This document shows, piece by piece, positions 1 through 5,935 of a stretch of 6,315 nucleotides of DNA. Source of the stretch: Spirochaetota bacterium (lineage in GTDB: Bacteria > Spirochaetota > Spirochaetia > B11-G9); assembly GCA_003641695.1 (NCBI GenBank), contig QNBL01000167.1:1-6315 (forward strand). Reading direction: 5' to 3'. Under the pieces are notes generated by a model that saw only the letters and a list, made by a program, of their open reading frames with translations, was not told the origin of the DNA and did not search any database. The first letter of the stretch is position 1. Every line of letters starts with the position of its first letter. The position numbers and the translations under genes are program-made.

Positions 1-1108
1 AGAACTGAACCCTGATCCGGGCCATCCCTTTCGGTACAACCGGATAGGTAAACCCCACTACATATATCCCCTCTTCAAGGAGCATATCTGCCATCTTTAC
101 AGCAGTTGCCTCATCGTACAGCATTATGGGTACAATTGCAGTATCACCATCAACAATGTCAAAACCGGCTTTTTTGATTTCTCTTTTGAATATACCTGCA
201 TTTTCGAGCGGTACATCTGTCAGAGCCCGATTCGATGATGTTATTTCGATCGCTTTCAAAACTCCTCCTGCCACTGCCGGAGCAAGAGTATTTGAGAACA
301 GGTAGGGACGGGATTTCTGTCTTAGAATTTCTATGATCTCTTTTCTACCGGAAATACAGCCACCGGATGCCCCGCCCAAGGCTTTACCAAATGTAGTAGT
401 AATAATATCAACTCTCCCTTCAACTCCACAGTATTCGGGAGTTCCCCGTCCGGATTTGCCTATGTATCCCGTTGCATGGCTGTCGTCCACCAACACAAGG
501 GCGTCATATCTTTCTGCAAGGATACAAATGCTTTTAAGATCCGCAATGTCTCCGTCCATGGAAAAAACTCCATCGGTGGCTATCATCCTGTACCGTTTGT
601 TTCCGGTATTCCCAAGTATTCTTTCAAGATCTTCCATATCAGAATGAGCATACCGTTCTCTTTCAGCCTTACACAATCTTATACCGTCTATTATCGAGGC
701 ATGGTTAAGGGTGTCAGAAATGATAATATCCTCTGCGGTGAGCAGCGGTTCAAATACCCCTCCGTTAGCATCAAACGCCGAAGAATACAAAATGGTATCT
801 TCTGTACCCAGAAATCTTGAAACTTCCTGTTCCAGTTTTTTGTGAAGAGATTGTGTCCCGCAAATGAATCTTACGGAAGAAAGCCCGAATCCGTACTCAT
901 CCATGGCTTTTTTTGATGCTGCGATTACTTCCCGGTTATCTGCAAGCCCGAGGTAGTTGTTGGAGCAGAAGTTAAGTACTTTGCCGTTTGTGTCAGTCTC
1001 TATGAGAGCCCCCTGGGGAGTTTTAATAACTCTTTCCCCTTTGTACATTCCCTTCTGTTTCAGACCGGATACAGTCTTATTAATATCATCTTTCATCTTT
1101 GAAAACAT
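1..1108 (-). CDS. kbl: 2-amino-3-ketobutyrate CoA ligase (glycine C-acetyltransferase), 3' end cut by window edge
   Basis: The frame stays open from an ATG at 1108 to the window edge, giving 369 codons without a stop. Kbl is a cytosolic PLP enzyme of the alpha-oxoamine synthase family. It cleaves 2-amino-3-ketobutyrate, made from threonine by Tdh, with CoA to give glycine and acetyl-CoA. Visible landmarks are NNYLGLAD near residue 50, SSVRFICGTQ (typical of Kbl rather than BioF or HemA), DTLNHASIIDG with His136 that stacks on PLP, VDDSHATG with Asp208 and His211, and TFGKALGGASGG with Lys242 as the Schiff-base lysine. The protein breaks off at RIRVQF, so by comparison with the roughly 398-residue E. 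coli enzyme about 27 residues are missing. A GGAGG site at 1115-1119, six bases from the ATG, fixes the start. It has its own promoter and lies beyond the fab terminator, so it is probably not part of that operon. A tdh gene might lie to the left, outside the window. BioF is the main alternative and is much less likely. Confidence 0.94.
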   Translation of the reverse strand, partial: MFSKMKDDINKTVSGLKQKGMYKGERVIKTPQGALIETDTNGKVLNFCSNNYLGLADNREVIAASKKAMDEYGFGLSSVRFICGTQSLHKKLEQEVSRFLGTEDTILYSSAFDANGGVFEPLLTAEDIIISDTLNHASIIDGIRLCKAERERYAHSDMEDLERILGNTGNKRYRMIATDGVFSMDGDIADLKSICILAERYDALVLVDDSHATGYIGKSGRGTPEYCGVEGRVDIITTTFGKALGGASGGCISGRKEIIEILRQKSRPYLFSNTLAPAVAGGVLKAIEITSSNRALTDVPLENAGIFKREIKKAGFDIVDGDTAIVPIMLYDEATAVKMADMLLEEGIYVVGFTYPVVPKGMARIRVQF

Positions 1109-1131
1109 ATTTATCCTCCACTGGCAGGTAA

Positions 1132-1160
1132 ATTATAAGAGAGAAAATGCTGAGAGTCAA
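1132..1160 (-). promoter_or_regulatory. sigma70-type promoter of kbl
   Basis: On the minus strand the -35 box is TTGACT (1160-1155, 5 of 6 consensus bases). A 17-base spacer leads to a perfect TATAAT -10 box (1137-1132). Transcription would begin near 1125, giving a leader of only about 17 bases that contains little beyond the GGAGG ribosome binding site. The promoter lies between the fabZ terminator and kbl, so kbl can be expressed without the fab operon. I see no obvious operator in it. Confidence 0.85.
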
Positions 1161-1201
1161 TTTCAGAAGTTTGGAGATTTTTATAAGTGGGAGGTATAAC
1201 A

Positions 1202-1225
1202 GGCGGAAGAGTTAATTCTTCCGCC
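1202..1225 (-). terminator. probable transcription terminator of the fab operon
   Basis: A perfect 9-bp inverted repeat, GGCGGAAGA and TCTTCCGCC, encloses a 6-base loop and begins 18 bases after the fabZ stop codon. The stem is GC-rich at its base, as in intrinsic terminators. In the minus-strand transcript the following bases are UGUUAUACC, so the U tract is poor; termination may be partial or assisted. Its position, with a fresh promoter for kbl just beyond, supports the role. It could instead be a 3'-end stabilising hairpin. Confidence 0.65.
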
Positions 1226-1243
1226 CTTGAGATACATTTGTGT

Positions 1244-1669
1244 TCAGACTTGATCCTGCTGTTTGATCAGGCAAAGCCATTCGGCTTCGATTGCCATTTC
1301 ATCTCCGACATACCCTTTACCGCGTTGTTTCAGCATGGTTTTGGACACTCTTACATTCTCGATCTCATAGCGGACTTCTTCGTTCGGGCGGACCTGCCTT
1401 CTAAACTTTACCTTGTCTACTGTTGCAAGGAAGAATATTACATTTCCGACAATACCTAATTCACCTATCCCTGCGCCCCCTGTCTGAGCCATGGATTCAA
1501 TAAGGATAACTCCGGGAACAACCGGATAGTCAGGGAAATGTCCGGCAAAGAAAAACTCTTCCTCGGTAAAGATTTTACGTCCGACAATTCTTTCTTCACT
1601 GACCTCATCAAGTACATCTACGAATAGAAATGGTTTTCTATGAGGAATTAAATCTGTTATTTTTTTCAT
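1244..1669 (-). CDS. fabZ: 3-hydroxyacyl-ACP dehydratase FabZ
   Basis: This 141-residue protein has a single hot-dog fold and the usual FabZ length. It removes water from (3R)-3-hydroxyacyl-ACP to give trans-2-enoyl-ACP in fatty acid elongation. The N-terminal LIPHRKPFLFVD matches the family's LPHRYPFLLVD signature. HFPDYPVVPGVILIESMAQ carries the catalytic pair His44 and Glu58, spaced 14 residues apart as in E. coli FabZ (His54/Glu68). FabA is less likely because of the short length and the LPHR-type start. The ATG overlaps the fabF stop by four bases (ATGA), so translation is probably coupled. The nearest purine-rich site (AGAGAG, about eight bases upstream) is weak, which fits coupling. 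It is the last gene of the operon, followed by a hairpin. Confidence 0.95.
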   Translation of the reverse strand: MKKITDLIPHRKPFLFVDVLDEVSEERIVGRKIFTEEEFFFAGHFPDYPVVPGVILIESMAQTGGAGIGELGIVGNVIFFLATVDKVKFRRQVRPNEEVRYEIENVRVSKTMLKQRGKGYVGDEMAIEAEWLCLIKQQDQV

Positions 1670-2910
1670 TTTACATACTCTCTTAGTGCAACAACTGCGT
1701 TATGACCTCCGAATCCAAGGGAATTCGAAAGCACTGTTTTTATTTCTCCCTTTATACCCTTGTTGGGAACGTAATCAAGATCACATCCGTCTCCCGGGGT
1801 ATGGTGATTGATTGTGGGAGGGTAGAAATTATTTCGAATTGCCAAAATACTGATAATTGCCTCCAGGGCGCCTGCTGCCCCGACGAGGTGACCGGTCATT
1901 GATTTTGTTGAGGATACCTTGATCTTGTAAGCATGTTCACCAAGTGCTGCTTTTATCGCTTTTGTCTCAATCGGGTCATTGGCAGGGGTAGAGGTCCCGT
2001 GGGCGTTGACATAATCGATATCTTCCGGTTTTAGCCCTCCGTCCTCCAATGCCAGCATCATTGCACGGGCCGCACCTCTACCGTCCGGTGTTGGTGCAGT
2101 CAAATGAAAAGCATCTGCGGTTGAACCGTATCCAACTATTTCTGCAAGTATATTTGCTCCCCGTTTTTCAGCATGTTTGAGTTCTTCAAGTACAAGGATT
2201 CCGGCACCTTCCGCAATAATAAAACCATCCCTTGAAGCATCGAATGGCCGACAGGCTGTTTCAGGAGTTTCGTTATAACTGGTACTCAGTGCTTTGAGTA
2301 CACAAAACCCGCCAACTCCCATTTCATTCAGACCGCCTTCAGTGCCTCCGGCAACCATAACATCATTCAGACCGTATCTGATTGAATTAGCTGCTTGTCC
2401 GATAGCGTCAGTACCGGATGCACAGGCTGTATTTATTGAAAAGACAGATCCTGTTATGCCGGTATGAATAGCAATGTTGCCAGCCCCTTCGTTTGAGAGG
2501 ATTTTGGGGATAGTCATCGGAGGTATTCTGCCTGTCCCTTTGTCAAACATTACCTTAAAAGCATCCTGCAGAATTTCAAAGCCTCCGATACCATTACCAA
2601 GTATTATACCCGCTTTTTCTGTGTTAAAGTTATCAGAAGTAAGTCCGGCCATTTTCATTGCCTGAACTGCAGAAACGACAGCGTACTGTGAAAAGAGGGC
2701 CATTTTACGGCTCTCTTTTTTATCCATAAACAGCGTGGGATCGAAGTTTTTTACTTCCCCTGCAATCTGTGAAGGCAGTTCAGAGGGATCAAAACGGGTA
2801 ATTCTGCCAATACCGGATTTGCCCTGACTAATCCCGTCCCAAAGTTCATCTACATTGTTACCGAGGGGATTTACTGTCCCCATTCCTGTTACGACTACTC
2901 TTCTTCTCAT
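1666..2910 (-). CDS. fabF: 3-oxoacyl-ACP synthase II (KAS II, FabF)
   Basis: This elongating condensing enzyme joins malonyl-ACP to acyl-ACP with loss of CO2. From the ATG at 2910 it is 414 residues, typical for FabF. Landmarks are RRVVVTGMG at the N terminus, TACASG with nucleophile Cys163, NAHGTST with His304, SSTKSMTGH with Lys336 and His341, and the C-terminal GFGGHN loop. This is the Cys-His-His triad of FabF/FabB; the sequence around Cys163 and overall form favour FabF. The frame opens further upstream, with TTG at 2925 and ATG at 2922, but neither has a ribosome binding site. The ATG at 2910 has GGAGG five bases away and gives the standard N terminus. It lies 18 bases after fabG, where many bacteria keep acpP, and overlaps fabZ by four bases. 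Confidence 0.96.
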   Translation of the reverse strand: MRRRVVVTGMGTVNPLGNNVDELWDGISQGKSGIGRITRFDPSELPSQIAGEVKNFDPTLFMDKKESRKMALFSQYAVVSAVQAMKMAGLTSDNFNTEKAGIILGNGIGGFEILQDAFKVMFDKGTGRIPPMTIPKILSNEGAGNIAIHTGITGSVFSINTACASGTDAIGQAANSIRYGLNDVMVAGGTEGGLNEMGVGGFCVLKALSTSYNETPETACRPFDASRDGFIIAEGAGILVLEELKHAEKRGANILAEIVGYGSTADAFHLTAPTPDGRGAARAMMLALEDGGLKPEDIDYVNAHGTSTPANDPIETKAIKAALGEHAYKIKVSSTKSMTGHLVGAAGALEAIISILAIRNNFYPPTINHHTPGDGCDLDYVPNKGIKGEIKTVLSNSLGFGGHNAVVALREYVK

Positions 2911-2915
2911 GTCAG

Positions 2916-2920
2916 CCTCC
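2916..2920 (-). promoter_or_regulatory. ribosome binding site that sets the fabF start
   Basis: GGAGG on the minus strand is followed by five bases and then the ATG at 2910. The in-frame ATG at 2922 and TTG at 2925 are preceded only by the end of fabG (GATGTAACTTT) with no purine-rich site. The SD itself falls inside the five extra codons of the longer reading, so the shorter FabF is preferred. Confidence 0.85.
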
Positions 2921-2928
2921 ATCAAAAG

Positions 2929-3672
2929 TTACATCGTCATGCCGCCGTCAACGGCAAGTACCTGTCCGGTGATATAGGTGCTGCTGTTCGATGCAAGAAA
3001 GAACACAGCTTCTGCAATCTCTTCCGGTTTGCCGGTCCTCTTTACCGGTATCACTTCAGCAAGAGCCTCTTTTGCTTTTTCTCCGAGTTTCTCAGTCATG
3101 CTGGTGTCTACAAATCCTGGAGCGACTGCATTTACTCTTACCCCTCTTGAGGCAACCTCTTTTGCCAAACTCTTGGTAAGGCCGATGAGTCCTGCTTTTG
3201 AGGCAGAATAGTTGGTCTGACCGGCATTGCCCATAATACCGACAACACTTGAAATATTGATAATCGATCCCGACTTCTGTTTGATCATTGTCCGTGCAAA
3301 ACCCCTGCACAGGAGAAATGCGGATTTGAGATTTGTGTTAAGAACATCATCCCACTCTTCATCCTTCATCCTGAATATTAGTCCGTCTTTGGTAATTCCT
3401 GCGTTGTTTACAAGAATATCTACTGATGAAGCTTCTTCAAGAATCTGTTTAACGGCAGCTTCGATATCTGCCGGATTTGAGAGGTCACTCTTTATCCATT
3501 TGAAGAAGGCTCCCTTTCCATCAGCTTCACTGGAAAACTCACCGTAAAGTGTTCCTTCGCTTCTGCTCAACGAGAAGACGTTGGCCCCTGCTTCGATAAA
3601 TTTTTTAACAATGGCCTCTCCAATTCCACGTGAGCCTCCGGTTACAATTGCTGTTTTTCCTTTAAGACTCAT
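2929..3672 (-). CDS. fabG: 3-oxoacyl-ACP reductase FabG
   Basis: This 247-residue classical short-chain dehydrogenase reduces 3-oxoacyl-ACP to (3R)-3-hydroxyacyl-ACP with NADPH. The Rossmann nucleotide motif TGGSRGIG is at residues 11-18 and NNAG at 89-92. The catalytic tetrad is Asn114 (NTNLKS), Ser142 (INISSVVG), Tyr155 and Lys159 (NYSASKAGLIG). The IMGNAGQTNYSASKAG stretch and the VDGGMTM C terminus are characteristic of FabG rather than other SDR enzymes, and the operon context agrees. The ATG overlaps the fabD stop by four bases (ATGA). An AGGAG site at 3680-3684 inside the end of fabD gives it its own ribosome entry. The stop is TAA at 2931-2929. Confidence 0.96.
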   Translation of the reverse strand: MSLKGKTAIVTGGSRGIGEAIVKKFIEAGANVFSLSRSEGTLYGEFSSEADGKGAFFKWIKSDLSNPADIEAAVKQILEEASSVDILVNNAGITKDGLIFRMKDEEWDDVLNTNLKSAFLLCRGFARTMIKQKSGSIINISSVVGIMGNAGQTNYSASKAGLIGLTKSLAKEVASRGVRVNAVAPGFVDTSMTEKLGEKAKEALAEVIPVKRTGKPEEIAEAVFFLASNSSTYITGQVLAVDGGMTM

Positions 3673-4604
3673 TTCAATTCTCCTGCAACGGCATCAATCG
3701 CCTCTTTTTTATCAGTAGGATAACAGGTTATATCTGACTTAATGTTCTTCCATAATCCGCTTAAGACCTTGCCGGGGCCCACTTCAATACATGCCTCAAA
3801 ACCGTCGGAAACAATATTGTTTTGGATAGCAACCCATTTAACCGGAGAGACAATCTGGAGAGCAGAAAGTTTTCTTGCCTCTTTTCCCTCCTTTACCATG
3901 CCGCCGGTTACGTTTGAATACAGCGGTTTGGCGGGATCTTTAAAATCCAGAGAGGAAAGATATTCTCCAAAGGCTTTTTTTGCTTCTTCAAGAAGGGGAG
4001 TGTGGAACGGTCCCGATACCTTTAGAGGAATAACCCTTCTTGCTCCTGCTTCCTTTAATGCCTTGGCAGCCCAATCGATACCCGCTGCAGTACCGGAAAC
4101 TACCGTCTGGACAGGTGAATTGTAGTTTGCAGGGAAAACATCTTCCCTTCCTGCGACTGCTTTTTCAACATCCTCAGAACTCATCCCGATTACGGCAGCC
4201 ATTCCGCATCCATCAGCAAGGGCGGGACTGGTGGCAGCAACCTTTGCCATGATTTCGCCTCTTTCTATTACCAACGGAAGAACCTGCTCTTCCGTCAGTA
4301 TTCCGGTATCTACCATTGCAGAGAATTCACCAAGAGAGAATCCTGCAGCTCCTTTTGAAGTAATTCCGAGCTCTTCAAGATATCTCCGTATAGCAAGGTT
4401 GATCAGGGTAATTGCAACCTGAGTATTTTCGGTTTTTTTAAGATCCTCTACGGTACCTTCGAATAAAAGGGCTTTAAGGTCTCTTCCGGTAACTGTGTCA
4501 GCTTTTGCAAACAGATCTTTTACATTTTGGGATGCTTCGTACAGATCCTTTCCCATGCCCGGATACTGAGCTCCCTGTCCGGGAAATAAAAAACAATTTT
4601 TCAT
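3669..4604 (-). CDS. fabD: malonyl-CoA:ACP transacylase FabD
   Basis: FabD moves malonyl from CoA to holo-ACP, supplying the extender for FabH and FabF. The protein has 311 residues, the normal size. It begins with FLFPGQGAQYPGMG (oxyanion Gln10). The nucleophile elbow GFSLGEFSAM carries Ser90. ERGEIM holds Arg115, which binds the malonyl carboxylate, and GPFHTPLL holds His201, the partner of Ser90. Gln250 (ALQIVSPVKW) and the EVGPGKVLSGL end are also present. The residue before the serine, His in the E. coli motif GHSLGEY, is Phe89 here, and the following Tyr is Phe; the catalytic residues remain, so activity is expected. The ATG at 4604 has AAGGA eight bases upstream (4613-4617) and a second copy at 4619-4623. 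It is separated from fabH by an 85-base gap with a large hairpin. Confidence 0.95.
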   Translation of the reverse strand: MKNCFLFPGQGAQYPGMGKDLYEASQNVKDLFAKADTVTGRDLKALLFEGTVEDLKKTENTQVAITLINLAIRRYLEELGITSKGAAGFSLGEFSAMVDTGILTEEQVLPLVIERGEIMAKVAATSPALADGCGMAAVIGMSSEDVEKAVAGREDVFPANYNSPVQTVVSGTAAGIDWAAKALKEAGARRVIPLKVSGPFHTPLLEEAKKAFGEYLSSLDFKDPAKPLYSNVTGGMVKEGKEARKLSALQIVSPVKWVAIQNNIVSDGFEACIEVGPGKVLSGLWKNIKSDITCYPTDKKEAIDAVAGELK

Positions 4605-4635
4605 AGTATTAATCCTTATCCTTCATAATTTTGTA

Positions 4636-4676
4636 TTTTCAGCACTTTTCGGGTCTGAGCCGAAAAGTGCTAAAAA
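4636..4676 (-). other. long inverted repeat / RNA hairpin between fabH and fabD
   Basis: A perfect 12-bp inverted repeat, AGCACTTTTCGG (4641-4652) and CCGAAAAGTGCT (4660-4671), flanks a 7-base loop. In minus-strand RNA it extends by a G-U wobble and four U-A pairs to a 17-bp stem (4660-4676 with 4636-4652). On the plus strand the same position is a C-A mismatch, so the longer stem forms only in the fab transcript. It starts 14 bases after the fabH stop. After the stem the RNA reads UACAAAAUUAUG with no U tract, so it is not a canonical intrinsic terminator. A processing, stability or attenuation element for unequal FabH and FabD output is plausible. A protein-binding palindrome is the alternative. 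Confidence 0.75.
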
Positions 4677-4689
4677 GAAAACTACGCTA

Positions 4690-5673
4690 TTACCACCTGA
4701 TAATGGCTCCGCCGTAGGTTAAACCTGCTCCGAAACCTGTCAGAAGGAGTTTATCCCCTCTCTTGAGTTCACCTTTCTCGTAAAGATCGTTGAGAGCCAG
4801 AGGGATAGAGGCTGATGAGGTATTTGCATACTCTTCAAGGTTGAGAAAGAATTTGTCCATGGAAAGCTTCAGCCTTTTTGCTGCAGCCTGGAGAATTCTT
4901 TCGTTTGCCTGGTGCGGGACGATCCATTTTATGTCGTCAATAGTAAGATTGTTTCTTTCCATCAGCGATGATATGAGCTGAGTGTTGACTTTCACGGCAA
5001 ATTTATAAACAGCCTGACCGTCCATATAGAGTGCTGTATCTGCCCATGTTGTTTTTCCCTCTTCGTAGGGATGAGCAACTCCGCCGACCTTACGCTCCAG
5101 TGCATACGAACCGGATCCATCGGCCTTGAGAATGGTATCATCAATACCGCTGATATCATCATCGGAAGTGGATACCACAACAGCACCTGCTCCGTCCCCG
5201 AAAAGAACTGCAGTATTTCTGTCTTCCCAGTTTGCAATCTGTGTAAGCATCTCGGCACTGACCAGAAGAATGTTCTTCATGTGGCCGCTTTTGAGAAAGT
5301 TTTTTGCAACTTCCAGTCCGTAAACGAAACCGGTACATCCTGCTGTAAGGTCAAAAGCTCCGGCATTGGATGCACCGAGTTTGTCTTGCACAATACATGC
5401 GGTTGCAGGAAAGCCGACATAGTCAGGCGTGGCAGTTGTAAGGATTATCATGTCAAGTTCTTCCGCTTTCACCCCACCTCTCTCAAGAGCCACTTCCGCA
5501 GCTTTTATTGCAATATCAGCGGTGTTCATGCTTTTATCAGCAATATGCCTCGATCCAATGCCCGTATGGGATCTGATCCACTCGTCAGAAGTATCCATGG
5601 TCTTTGCAAGCTCATCGTTTGTTACTCTTCTTTCGGGTATGTACGTTCCTATAGATTTAATATACGCGTTCAT
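4690..5673 (-). CDS. fabH: 3-oxoacyl-ACP synthase III (KAS III, FabH)
   Basis: FabH starts fatty acid synthesis by condensing an acyl-CoA primer, usually acetyl-CoA or a branched acyl-CoA, with malonyl-ACP. The protein has 327 residues, within the family range. The triad is Cys113 (DLTAGCTGF), His254 (VPHQANERI) and Asn284 (YANTSSAS). GFGAG near residue 314 is the glycine-rich C-terminal signature, and LFGDGAGA near 160 is typical. Trp32 and Arg152, which in E. coli FabH help hold the CoA adenine, are present, but the residue matching E. coli Arg36 is His36. A strong AAGGAGG site (5678-5684) lies four bases before the ATG. This is the first gene of the operon, with its promoter in the divergent intergenic region. 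Primer preference cannot be told from sequence alone. Confidence 0.96.
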   Translation of the reverse strand: MNAYIKSIGTYIPERRVTNDELAKTMDTSDEWIRSHTGIGSRHIADKSMNTADIAIKAAEVALERGGVKAEELDMIILTTATPDYVGFPATACIVQDKLGASNAGAFDLTAGCTGFVYGLEVAKNFLKSGHMKNILLVSAEMLTQIANWEDRNTAVLFGDGAGAVVVSTSDDDISGIDDTILKADGSGSYALERKVGGVAHPYEEGKTTWADTALYMDGQAVYKFAVKVNTQLISSLMERNNLTIDDIKWIVPHQANERILQAAAKRLKLSMDKFFLNLEEYANTSSASIPLALNDLYEKGELKRGDKLLLTGFGAGLTYGGAIIRW

Positions 5674-5704
5674 AATTCCTCCTTAGGGAAAATTTCCTGT
5701 AAAT

Positions 5705-5733
5705 AGAAAACATTGATACTGTATCTATGTCAA
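5705..5733 (-). promoter_or_regulatory. probable promoter of the fab operon
   Basis: On the minus strand a perfect TTGACA (5733-5728) is followed, after 17 bases, by TTTTCT (5710-5705), a poor -10 box with 3 of 6 matches; the overlapping TTCTAT is no better. Initiation would fall near 5698, giving a leader of about 25 bases ending in the strong fabH ribosome binding site. The spacer contains an 11-base palindrome, GATACTGTATC (5715-5725), placed where a repressor would block polymerase. The weak -10 box leaves the assignment uncertain. Confidence 0.45.
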
Positions 5734-5814
5734 GGTGAGAAAAAGAAATATCTTTTAAAAAAAAACTTTTTAAGCAAAAGCTACTGAAAGGTGAATATTT
5801 TTGAAACGTGTCGG

Positions 5815-5843
5815 TTGACGACCGAAAAATATGATGGTATAAT
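5815..5843 (+). promoter_or_regulatory. sigma70-type promoter of the divergent membrane-protein gene
   Basis: TTGACG (5815-5820, 5 of 6) and a perfect TATAAT (5838-5843) are separated by exactly 17 bases. Transcription would start near 5850, leaving about 85 bases of leader before the ATG at 5936. The -35 box lies inside an imperfect palindrome, TCGGTTGACGACCGA (5811-5825), with perfect 5-base arms, which could bind a regulator or be chance. Confidence 0.85.
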
Positions 5844-5935
5844 GAATGAGGTGAGTGTAAAATCTTTGATTTCACTATAATTAATCATAATAAATAGTAA
5901 CTTTACCCCAGAATGAAAAGGTGATAGGATACCCT

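Noticed and set aside
476..820. Open frames on the plus strand opposite kbl
   Set aside because: They are antisense shadows of kbl, whose minus-strand frame carries continuous family motifs across the same bases.
2911..2925. Longer FabF beginning at TTG 2925 or ATG 2922
   Set aside because: No ribosome site precedes them, whereas ATG 2910 has GGAGG at five bases and gives the family's usual N terminus.
4636..4676. The fabH-fabD hairpin as an intrinsic terminator
   Set aside because: Neither strand has a U tract after the stem; the T-rich side precedes it on the fab strand. Termination would also cut off fabD onward, for which I see no separate strong promoter.
5071..5706. A 211-codon open frame on the plus strand opposite fabH
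   Set aside because: It lies almost wholly antisense to an intact fabH with complete catalytic motifs, has low-complexity Cys/Ser-rich sequence with no recognisable family, and lacks a convincing ribosome site.
5657..5875. A 72-codon minus-strand frame upstream of and overlapping the fabH start
   Set aside because: It begins with GTG without a ribosome site, spans both putative promoters and AT-rich DNA, and overlaps the fabH start in another frame; its composition looks non-coding.
5866..5894. A second plus-strand promoter with TTGATT and CATAAT or TAATAA
   Set aside because: Spacing is 14 bases for the better -10 match, and the -10 is poor at 16-17 bases; the promoter at 5815-5843 is far stronger.
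5913..5924. A tiny ATG AAA AGG TGA frame just before the AI-2E gene, possible leader peptide
   Set aside because: Three codons with no good ribosome site of their own; the match to the extended Shine-Dalgarno sequence explains these bases better.
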